This document shows positions 1 to 5,079 of a stretch of 5,434 bases of DNA, one piece after another. Origin of the DNA: Atopobiaceae bacterium (GTDB taxonomy: Bacteria > Actinomycetota > Coriobacteriia > Coriobacteriales > Atopobiaceae); the NCBI GenBank assembly GCA_017460265.1, contig JAFUBJ010000049.1, forward strand, positions 1 through 5,434. Reading direction: 5' to 3'. Made by a program: the position numbers and the translations under genes. Every line of letters starts with the position of its first letter. Position 1 is the stretch's first letter. Below the pieces are notes generated by a model. It saw only the letters and a program-made list of their open reading frames with translations, did not search any database and was not told where the DNA came from.

Positions 1-2
1 AG

Positions 3-167
3 GTGATGTCTTCGAGCATGGTGGTCGCCAACGTGCGCTACTCTGCGGACGGCCATGCGGTGGTGCGCGTGGTTGCGGACGACGCGCCCACTGCAGAGGC
101 GGTACCTGTCGACCCCACCCTGGAGGACCTGTACCTGTACGTGTTTCGCGATGAGGTGAGGAGGTAG
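3..167 (+). CDS. ABC transporter ATP-binding protein, C-terminal end (partial)
   Basis: This is the last 54 codons of a gene that begins before the window. The frame is open from base 3 to the TAG at 165-167. The visible protein carries none of the Walker motifs. Its tail reads PTLEDLYLYVF and then a short charged end; this is the usual C-terminus of ABC-2 type exporter ATPases, in which a Pro-[ST]-Leu-Glu-Asp-[LV]-[YF] motif closes the small accessory domain. The next gene, a membrane permease, starts five bases after this stop, and its ribosome site overlaps the end of this gene. The two are therefore almost certainly co-transcribed and translationally linked, and the product would be the cytoplasmic ATPase powering that permease. 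The substrate cannot be told from this fragment. Confidence 0.75.
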   Translation: MMSSSMVVANVRYSADGHAVVRVVADDAPTAEAVPVDPTLEDLYLYVFRDEVRR

Positions 168-172
168 GCACC

Positions 173-1408
173 GTGGGGATGCTCATACACTTTGAGCTGC
201 GCAAGATTGTGAACAATCGGGCTGGCATGGCAGCGTGCGTAGCCGTGCTCGCGATGCTCGTGGCTGTCGCCGTGCTGAACGTGGTGACCCTCGGCGTGCG
301 GGACTACGATTCTGGCAACTACGTGCACGGCTTTCAGGCGCAACGCGCCATCCGCGCTCGGGCCGCGCGCCACGCCGGGACGCTCACCGACGAGCGCGTT
401 GCCGCCGATGCGTCAGCCTTTGATCGCGCCATCGAGCTGTGGGAGGCACAGCCAGAGCTCGCGGACAAGGGTGGCTGGGAGGCTTCTGGCGACGCGGCCA
501 TCACGCTTGGCCTCGACTTCTGGCGGGAGACCGGCGCCCTCTTTGACGACCCATACTACGACGAGGTGGTTGGCACGCTTGACTCGACAAACCCGCGCGC
601 CGCCAGCTTGGAGGAGGGCGCAGCCGTGCGTGTCGATGCTGCACTCTCCCAGGGCTTTTGGGACTACTTCCCCTACACGGATGCCGAGAAAGCCTATTGG
701 CACAACCTTGAGGACGGCATCTCTTGGCCAATGGAATACGGCTACGAGCGTGGCTGGCACAACGTCATCCGCTGGAAGGGCTTCTCGGGTTTGGCGACAG
801 TGGCACTTAGCATCGCCCTCTCGGGCGTGTTTGCGGGGGAGTATCAGGATGGGACGGTGGCGGTCGTGCTGCCCACGCGACACGGAAAGCGCATGCTTCC
901 CACTGTAAAGGTCATCGCTTCGCTGGTGTTCGCGACGGCGTACTGGACACTGCTCGTGGCGGTTGTCGTTGGCTTGCACGTTGGCATCTATGGCGCGGAA
1001 GGGTGGGGCTTGCCGCTGCAGGTCTCGGCTGGCCTTGACAGCCCCTATCCGCTGACGATTGGCCAGACGGTGCTCGCGTCGTACGCGATTGGCTACGTGG
1101 TGATGCTTGGCATGGTGGGTCTCACGTTGCTGCTGTCTTCGGTGTTTCGCTCGGCTATGCCTGCTGCTGTGGTTCCGATGGCCCTCGTCTTTCTGGGAAT
1201 CATCATGCTGTTCGCGACACCGCTTGCCAAGATCGCCCTGCTCACACCATTCAGCGGCTTGAGTTACGTGTACATCTATATGGCGTCATATGCGGCGGGG
1301 CCGCTTGTGGCTGATCTGCCTACGGTGTTGGCAGTTCTGTATGCCTTGTTGCTTGCGGTGCTCACACCACTCGCAATGCGTGCGTTCAGGCGGCATCAGG
1401 TGGCGTAG
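173..1408 (+). CDS. ABC-2 type transporter permease with large extracytoplasmic loop
   Basis: This is a 411-aa integral membrane protein, the likely partner of the ATPase ending just upstream. I chose the GTG at 173 because AGGAGGT at 159-165 sits 7 bases before it; the in-frame ATG at 179 would be 13 bases away. Hydrophobic segments are at about residues 17-42, 204-222, 247-273, 297-325, 329-350 and 376-402. This gives the six-helix ABC-2 plan, with a roughly 160-residue, acidic and aromatic-rich loop between helices 1 and 2 that is predicted to be outside. After helix 2 comes E223-Y-Q-D-G-T, the conserved cytoplasmic motif of ABC-2 permeases (compare EYxxGT followed by a Pro-x-x-[GR]-R stretch). 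The large first loop resembles permeases implicated in export or lipid/peptide handling, but the substrate is unknown. The gene looks intact. It is followed at 1427-1474 by a hairpin that faces the opposite gene. Confidence 0.8.
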   Translation: MGMLIHFELRKIVNNRAGMAACVAVLAMLVAVAVLNVVTLGVRDYDSGNYVHGFQAQRAIRARAARHAGTLTDERVAADASAFDRAIELWEAQPELADKGGWEASGDAAITLGLDFWRETGALFDDPYYDEVVGTLDSTNPRAASLEEGAAVRVDAALSQGFWDYFPYTDAEKAYWHNLEDGISWPMEYGYERGWHNVIRWKGFSGLATVALSIALSGVFAGEYQDGTVAVVLPTRHGKRMLPTVKVIASLVFATAYWTLLVAVVVGLHVGIYGAEGWGLPLQVSAGLDSPYPLTIGQTVLASYAIGYVVMLGMVGLTLLLSSVFRSAMPAAVVPMALVFLGIIMLFATPLAKIALLTPFSGLSYVYIYMASYAAGPLVADLPTVLAVLYALLLAVLTPLAMRAFRRHQVA

Positions 1409-1426
1409 CGTCGCCCCGCGGCTCTG

Positions 1427-1474
1427 GGAAAAACAAAAGCAGGGGAGGCCCAAAGCATCGGACCTCCCCTGCTT
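1427..1474 (-). terminator. Rho-independent terminator, mainly for the minus-strand small gene
   Basis: A perfect 12-bp inverted repeat, AAGCAGGGGAGG at 1437-1448 and its complement at 1463-1474, encloses a 14-base loop. Read on the minus strand, the stem is followed by a T-rich run (TTTTGTTTTTCC, the complement of bases 1427-1438), the classic intrinsic terminator layout. On the plus strand the stem is followed by TACCTGCGG, which is a poor U-tract, so it would end the upstream permease transcript less well. It lies between the convergent stops at 1408 and 1504 and probably protects both genes from antisense transcription. Confidence 0.85.
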
Positions 1475-1503
1475 ACCTGCGGTTTATTGCGTGTTGCGAG
1501 CGC

Positions 1504-1863
1504 TTACAAGACAGGACGGCCGTGCTTGGCGAGCAGCTCGTGCGTGGCGGTGCAAGCGGCGCAGTCGCAGTACCTGGCGCCCTGGGCCTTGATCTCCTGC
1601 GCGTGTGCGAGCATGCCGGCGGCAACCTCCTCGCCCATGATGTCCTTGGCGGCGCCAGAGGCGAAGGCGATGAGCTCGTCAATGGTCGTGTGGTGCTCGT
1701 CAATGGCATCGAGCAGCGCCTTGGTGGCCTCGTCGGCGTCCTTACCGGCTGCGATGGCGTCCTTCCAGCCCTGGGCGGCCTCGCGCGTGGTTGCCGAGCT
1801 GGAGCCTGCGGCCAGCAGCTCGTCGACCTTGGCGGCGGTGTAGTCAAACAGTTCCTTGTCCAT
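1504..1863 (-). CDS. Small protein of unknown function with C-terminal CDC-x2-C motif
   Basis: This is a 119-aa soluble, Ala-rich and probably all-helical protein with no signal peptide or membrane segment. The start is the ATG at 1863-1861, with AAAGGAG six bases upstream; a longer in-frame ORF to 1938 has no matching ribosome site. The conserved-looking part is the C-terminus, Y98-C-D-C-A-A-C104 followed by H108. C99, C101, C104 and H108 could form a metal site, but this is inference. From recall, similar 115-120-aa proteins ending in YCDCPAC occur in Coriobacteriia and Clostridia and are often labelled 'molecular chaperone Hsp90' or 'heat-shock protein'. I see no HSP90 ATPase or middle-domain signature here, so that label should not be trusted. 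It appears monocistronic, 92 bases downstream of the decayed kinase on the same strand, and ends in the strong terminator at 1427-1474. Confidence 0.75.
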   Translation of the reverse strand: MDKELFDYTAAKVDELLAAGSSSATTREAAQGWKDAIAAGKDADEATKALLDAIDEHHTTIDELIAFASGAAKDIMGEEVAAGMLAHAQEIKAQGARYCDCAACTATHELLAKHGRPVL

Positions 1864-1955
1864 GGGGTACTCCTTTGCGTCTGTCGTGTAGGCATAAATG
1901 CGAGCCTCTTGGGGACATTGTCGCATAATCTGCGGCATCTCTTTCGAGAAAGGCG

Positions 1956-2423
1956 TCAGGCGGTGGGGAAGGTGAGCTCGCAGCGGGTGCCGCCGCCCGC
2001 AGCTTTCGTGAAGCGCGCCGTCCCACCGCAGGCAATCGCAATGCGGCGAACGATCACCAAGCCAAGGTCGTGCTCCGGCAGGTCGTCGGACGGCGCGCGG
2101 CGCAGGGTCTCAAGCATGTCGGCCTCAAGTCCCTTGCCGTCATCCTCCACCACAAGCAGGCAACGGTCCTTCCGCAGGAGACGGTGGGGGAGCCTTGAAA
2201 GCGAAACCCTTACCGTGCAGCCCTGGGGATTATGCTTAACGCTGTTGCCCACAAGGTTCGTCAGCATCCGCTTGAGTAGCGCGGCATCGCCCATCACCTT
2301 GCAGCGTTCAGCCTCCTCGGCGATGGCAACCTCAATGGGATGGTTTCCGTCCACGTTGTCGTTCAAGGCTTCCACAGCAACGGAGCGAACGATAGGCGCA
2401 AGCGCAACGGCCTGAGGATCCAC
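1956..2423 (-). pseudogene. Histidine kinase remnant: HATPase_c domain only
   Basis: This is the C-terminal catalytic half of a sensor histidine kinase (about 155 codons in the open stretch, the first GTG being at 2423-2421). ATP-binding motifs are present in order: the N-box N56-L-V-G-N60 followed by S-V-K-H-N; the G1 box D94-D-G-K-G98; the G2-like H118-D-L-G-L; and a final GGGTRCELTFP strand. An ordinary kinase of this class also has two membrane helices, a sensor loop and a DHp domain with the phospho-accepting His. None of these is present: upstream sequence turns directly into the C-terminus of the response regulator in another frame. The first GTG has no ribosome site at useful distance (a GAGGAG lies about 17 bases away), so translation is doubtful. 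I read it as a deletion remnant; a free-standing ATPase-domain protein is a weaker alternative. Confidence 0.8.
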
Positions 2424-3079
2424 TGCGGCTTGGAGGGGTTCTCCTCGACCTTCTCGCGTAGGCGCCTCACGTGCACCATGAGGGCGTTGCCGTAGCCGTA
2501 GCCGTAGTCGTCTCCCTAGGCTGCACGGGCGAGGTCGTCGGTGGTGACGATGAGCCCGCGGCTTCGTACCAGGCGTTCGAGAATGGCGTACTCCTTGGAG
2601 GTGAGCGTCTCTCGCGTGCCGGAAGCCTTGGGCACCTCGCCTGAGCCCATATCCACGATCGTTTGCCTAAGTCGTAGCAACCTTGGCTCGTCGCCGGTGC
2701 CATAGGTGCGCCGCAGCACGGCGGAGATGCGCAGCAACAGTTCCCGCGGCAAAAACGGCTTGGTCACGTAGTCGTCGGCGCCAAGGCCCAGGCCCCGCAG
2801 GCGCGCCTCGTCCTCGTCGCGTGCCGAGAGGATGATGGCTGGCACCTGACTGGTCTGCCTGACCGATCGCAACAGGTCGAAACCGTTGCCATCGGGAAGC
2901 ATGATGTCAATAAGTAGCAGGTCAGGGCGCCACGTAGAGAAGGAGGTCAAGGCTTCTGCCACGGTTCCGGTGACGCGCACCTCGCGGTATCCCTCGCGCT
3001 CGATAAGCTCGCATACCGCCTCGCGCAGCGTCGGGTCGTCCTCCACCACCAAGATGCGCGCCTCGTGAATATCTCTCAT
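2420..3079 (-). pseudogene. OmpR/PhoB-family response regulator, nonsense-truncated in the winged helix
   Basis: Translation starts at the ATG at 3079-3077, with AAGGAGG five bases upstream. The receiver domain is complete: acidic pair D14-D15, phospho-acceptor D58 in LLLIDIMLPDG, S85 in the Thr/Ser position and K107 in YVTKPF. The DNA-binding winged helix begins near residue 130 and includes LTSKEYAILERLV. After LARAA the frame hits TAG at 2518-2516 (187 aa produced). Reading on in the same frame gives a good continuation, GDDYGYGYGNALMVHVRRL and on to SKPQW near 2420. The TAG therefore sits exactly where OmpR-type regulators usually have Trp (TGG), one G-to-A transition away. The final TVRGLGY-type strand pair is also absent because the sequence switches to kinase sequence. 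The product would lack the recognition helix and wing and should not bind DNA normally. Confidence 0.85.
2489..2506. repeat. Three tandem copies of GCCGTA inside the regulator remnant
   Basis: Three exact hexamers in a row encode Tyr-Gly repeats (minus strand) just after the premature TAG, in the loop before the expected recognition helix of the winged-helix domain. Related regulators usually show a GDDYxGY-like sequence here, so an extra unit through slippage is possible, but I cannot show it without an alignment. Confidence 0.6.
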
Positions 3080-3118
3080 CGTTCCCTCCTTCGGCATCAG
3101 TATCGCCCCCGCACGCGA

Positions 3119-3138
3119 TTGCATGCAACGCCATGGCG
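3119..3138. promoter_or_regulatory. Two abutting perfect 10-bp palindromes (possible operator)
   Basis: TTGCATGCAA (3119-3128) is immediately followed by CGCCATGGCG (3129-3138). Each is a perfect 10-bp palindrome, and neither extends further. Their place in the divergent spacer suggests dimer-binding half-site pairs or a promoter-overlapping operator. They could also be chance in GC-rich DNA. No regulator can be assigned. Confidence 0.35.
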
Positions 3139-3140
3139 AA

Positions 3141-3173
3141 AACGTAAGGCTAGCGAAAGGTTGGAGGTAGGTC
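3141..3173 (+). promoter_or_regulatory. Three 11-bp direct repeats, candidate response-regulator binding site
   Basis: Three consecutive 11-mers align as AACGTAAGGCT (3141-3151), AGCGAAAGGTT (3152-3162) and GGAGGTAGGTC (3163-3173). The first two match at 8 of 11 positions, the second and third at 6 of 11, and the core G-x-x-A-G-G is shared by all. OmpR/PhoB-family regulators are known to bind tandem sites on one DNA face with about one-turn spacing, and lantibiotic-responsive LanR sites follow this plan. The position between the regulator gene and its likely target transporter fits. The assignment to this regulator is inference. Confidence 0.4.
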
Positions 3174-3231
3174 CGCGCAAGCTTGGGTGCCCCTCATGGT
3201 CATCGAAGCACTTCGCGAGAGGGGAGACCAG

Positions 3232-4134
3232 ATGGAGTTGGGCGTTCAGACGAGTGGGCTGACCAAGGCCTATGGCGGCACCAAGGTGGTGGATGCTCTT
3301 GACCTTGCCGTTCCGCGAGGATCGGTGTATGGCTTCTTGGGGCCGAACGGCGCGGGTAAGACCACCACGATGAAGATGCTGCTGGGGCTCGTGCGCCCGA
3401 GCGCTGGCTCGGCGAAGGTCCTGGGCATGAGCGTGACACCTCGCAACCGTGTGCAGGTCAACGCCCATGTGGGGTCTCTCATCGAGAGCCCCAGCCGCTA
3501 CCCGCACCTGACGGCACGTGAGAACCTTGAGGTGGTGCGCAGCCTTCGCGGGCTTCCCAAGCGAAGCATTGGCGAAGCGCTTGCTACCGTGCGCCTTGAC
3601 CATACCGGCAGCAAGCCTGTGGGCGCGTTCAGCCTGGGCATGCGGCAGCGCCTTGGCTTGGCCATCGCGCTTATGGGCAACCCTGAGCTGCTGCTTCTTG
3701 ATGAGCCAACGAACGGGCTAGACCCTGCGGGCATTCAGGAGATCAGGGAGCTGATACGCCACCTTCCCGTCGAGCTCGGTTGCACCGTGCTGGTCTCAAG
3801 CCACCTGTTGTCAGAGATTGACCAGATGAGCGACCACGTGGGCATCATCAGCCACGGGAAGATGGTGTGGCAGGGACCGCTGGGCGAGCTCCACGCGCGG
3901 GCGCGCCGATGGCTTGAGCTGCGTACCACGGACAATGAGCGCGCGGCTCGGCTGCTGAAAGCCTCCTGCGGCACGGACGGATGGGTGAGGGTCTCCGCTT
4001 TCGATGACGAGTCCGTGGCGCGGATGACGCTCAGCCTCGCGCGCGAGGGCATCGGCATCGTGCGCCTTGAGGAGCGCAACAAAGGCCTTGAGGACATCTT
4101 CCTCGCGCTGACCGGATCGGAGGTGTCACTATGA
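3232..4134 (+). CDS. Lantibiotic-immunity/bacitracin-type ABC transporter ATP-binding protein
   Basis: This 300-aa cytoplasmic ATPase is complete. The ATG at 3232 is preceded by GGGGAG with five bases spacing; a GTG at 3187 in the same frame lacks a ribosome site. Motifs in order: Walker A G37-P-N-G-A-G-K-T-T45; S82-L-I-E85-S-P in place of the Q-loop; signature S134-L-G-M-R-Q; Walker B L153-L-L-L-D-E158 with the following PTNGLDP; and H-loop H191 in VSSHLLSE. A Glu in the Q-loop position (E-loop), with the ESPxxYPxLTxxEN stretch, is characteristic of LanF-type immunity ATPases such as NukF and of BcrA-like proteins. The roughly 70-residue C-terminal extension ends in GLEDIFLALTG. It overlaps the following permease by four bases (ATGA), so it was built as part of a LanFEG-like exporter that removes membrane-active peptides. 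Since the permeases are damaged, this ATPase may now be an orphan. Confidence 0.85.
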   Translation: MELGVQTSGLTKAYGGTKVVDALDLAVPRGSVYGFLGPNGAGKTTTMKMLLGLVRPSAGSAKVLGMSVTPRNRVQVNAHVGSLIESPSRYPHLTARENLEVVRSLRGLPKRSIGEALATVRLDHTGSKPVGAFSLGMRQRLGLAIALMGNPELLLLDEPTNGLDPAGIQEIRELIRHLPVELGCTVLVSSHLLSEIDQMSDHVGIISHGKMVWQGPLGELHARARRWLELRTTDNERAARLLKASCGTDGWVRVSAFDDESVARMTLSLAREGIGIVRLEERNKGLEDIFLALTGSEVSL

Positions 4135-4391
4135 GAAACCTGATGCTTGAGTGTGCAAAGCTGCGCCGCAAGCGGGTGCCGATCATGGTGTTCGCCCTGG
4201 TTGCAGCCGTGCTTGCGTGGCTCTACGCAGACGCACACGGGGAGGGCATGGCAAGCCCCAGGGGCTGGCACTCCCTGTTCTTCGCTGCGTCCATCATGAA
4301 CTCGGTCTTTCTGTCGCTCCTTGCGTCTGTGGTGTCGTCGCGCGTGGCAGATGTCGACCACGAGGCCAACGCATGGAAGCAGCTGCTCTGA
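4131..4391 (+). pseudogene. Lantibiotic-immunity ABC permease (LanE/G type), N-terminal fragment ending in TGA
   Basis: 86 codons start at an ATG that overlaps the ATPase stop (ATGA), with GGAGGTG seven bases before the ATG. The layout is a basic cytoplasmic start (KLRRKR), helix 1 at about 16-33, a short outside loop, and G45-W46 leading to helix 2 at about 49-71. After that comes D76-H77-x2-N80-x-W82-x2-L-L, the conserved first cytoplasmic segment of these permeases. Family members continue for about 160 more residues with four further helices, but here TGA follows at 4389-4391. Directly after the stop, in the same frame, comes sequence from a second, homologous permease, not the rest of this one. 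The fragment could insert in the membrane but should not form a working channel half. I favour a deletion-generated remnant. Confidence 0.75.
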
Positions 4392-5060
4392 GTGGCACTG
4401 CCGTCTGTGGCGGCCGCCATCGGAACCTTCAACTACGTAAGCAACCTTGAGATTCTGAAGCTCGGATGGTTTGACCTCTGGACCCAGCACACGCTCTGTG
4501 CAGGCCTGTACTTTCTTCACGCTCTCATCGGTGCCTCGTGTTCGTGGCTCATGCGGCTTGAGCATCGCGGCACCAACTGGAACCTGCTCATGGCCTCGCC
4601 TGTTGGTACGGTGAGCATCTTGACGGCAAAGCTTTTCGTTGCGTGGCTCATGTTGGCCGTGGCGCTCGTTGCGACAGGCGCACTCTTCGTGGGATGCGGC
4701 AAGCTGGTTGGTCTTCCCGGAATGCCCGGGCACGAGTTTGCGCTCTGGCTGGCACTGGCATGGATAGGGGGCCTTGCACCGATCGCTTACCAGCTGCTGG
4801 CGTCGCTTCTCGTCCGCAACTTCGCAGCTCCCGTGGGCGTGGCAGTCATCGGTGGGCTGGTTGGGTTCTTTGCCCATGCGTACGACAAGGCCTTGGCTTG
4901 GCCGTACGGCCTGGTGGTCTTGGCACTCAACAGCAATGGAAACGGAGCGTTGGGAATCTCCCGGATCGTTCCGTTTCTCGCTTCTTCCGTAGTATTCACC
5001 GCAGCTGCCCTCGGTACCGCCGCCTTCGTTCTCAAGAGGCTCGATGTAAAGACGGCATAG
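4392..5060 (+). pseudogene. Lantibiotic-immunity ABC permease (LanG/E type) lacking its N-terminus
   Basis: The frame is open for 222 codons from a GTG that abuts the preceding TGA, ending with TAG at 5058-5060. It begins inside helix 1 (ALPSVAAAIGTF), then gives G25-W26-F-D-L-W, helix 2 at about 31-53, R55-L-E-H-x3-N-W-N-L-L, and further helices at about 79-101, 117-140, 146-165 and 190-213, with a short basic end. These are the hallmarks of the roughly 245-250-aa permeases in LanFEG and bacitracin-type exporters. About 20-30 N-terminal residues (the basic start and half of helix 1) are missing. No good ribosome site precedes the GTG; only stop-start re-initiation at TGAGTG could express it. 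It is listed as a pseudogene on that basis. A low level of translation and partial function cannot be excluded. It ends 19 bases from the convergent hydrolase stop, with no clear terminator between. Confidence 0.7.
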
Positions 5061-5079
5061 CTCCCGCGTGCTGCCTAGG

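Larger units (their letters stand above)
3080..3231. promoter_or_regulatory. Divergent control region between regulator and ABC transporter
   Basis: This 152-bp stretch has no gene of its own and separates the minus-strand response regulator start from the plus-strand ATPase start, so it should carry both promoters. I find two abutting palindromes (3119-3138) and three 11-bp direct repeats (3141-3173), listed separately. A weak sigma-A-like pair for the regulator can be drawn on the minus strand: TTGCAT (complement of 3123-3128), an 18-base spacer and GATACT (complement of 3099-3104). It is too poor to call firmly. No convincing -10 box is visible for the plus-strand operon. CGAAG-CA-CTTCG at 3204-3215 could form a tiny hairpin just before the ATPase ribosome site. 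Confidence 0.55.

Noticed and set aside
1504..1938. Longer start for the small Cys protein at 1938
   Set aside because: No ribosome site precedes it, and the added 25 residues look unlike the rest. The ATG at 1863 has AAAGGAG at the right distance.
1939..1953. Small inverted repeat CTTTC/GAAAG between the kinase remnant and the small gene as a terminator
   Set aside because: The five-base stem with a two-base loop is too weak and has no T-tract.
1522..2415. Long plus-strand open frame (297 codons) opposite the small protein and kinase remnant
   Set aside because: It lies antisense to clearly recognisable minus-strand proteins, has no ribosome site and its translation is low-complexity Arg/Ser/Gly-rich. 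It is a shadow of GC-rich codon use.
3187..3231. Upstream GTG start giving a 315-aa ATPase
   Set aside because: No ribosome site, and the added 15 residues do not resemble the family N-terminus. The ATG at 3232 has a good one.
4389..4391. TGA as selenocysteine or recoded Trp
   Set aside because: Homologous permeases have no catalytic Cys or Sec at this point, the regulator and kinase remnants also show damage, and TGA serves as the normal stop of the ATPase at 4132-4134. The duplicated landmark block shows a gene fusion, not a recoded single gene.
4404..4418. GC-rich palindrome GGCGGCCGCC near the permease junction as a recombination site or hairpin regulator
   Set aside because: It lies inside the well-matched helix-1 coding region of the second permease and is explained by Ala codons (GCG GCC GCC).
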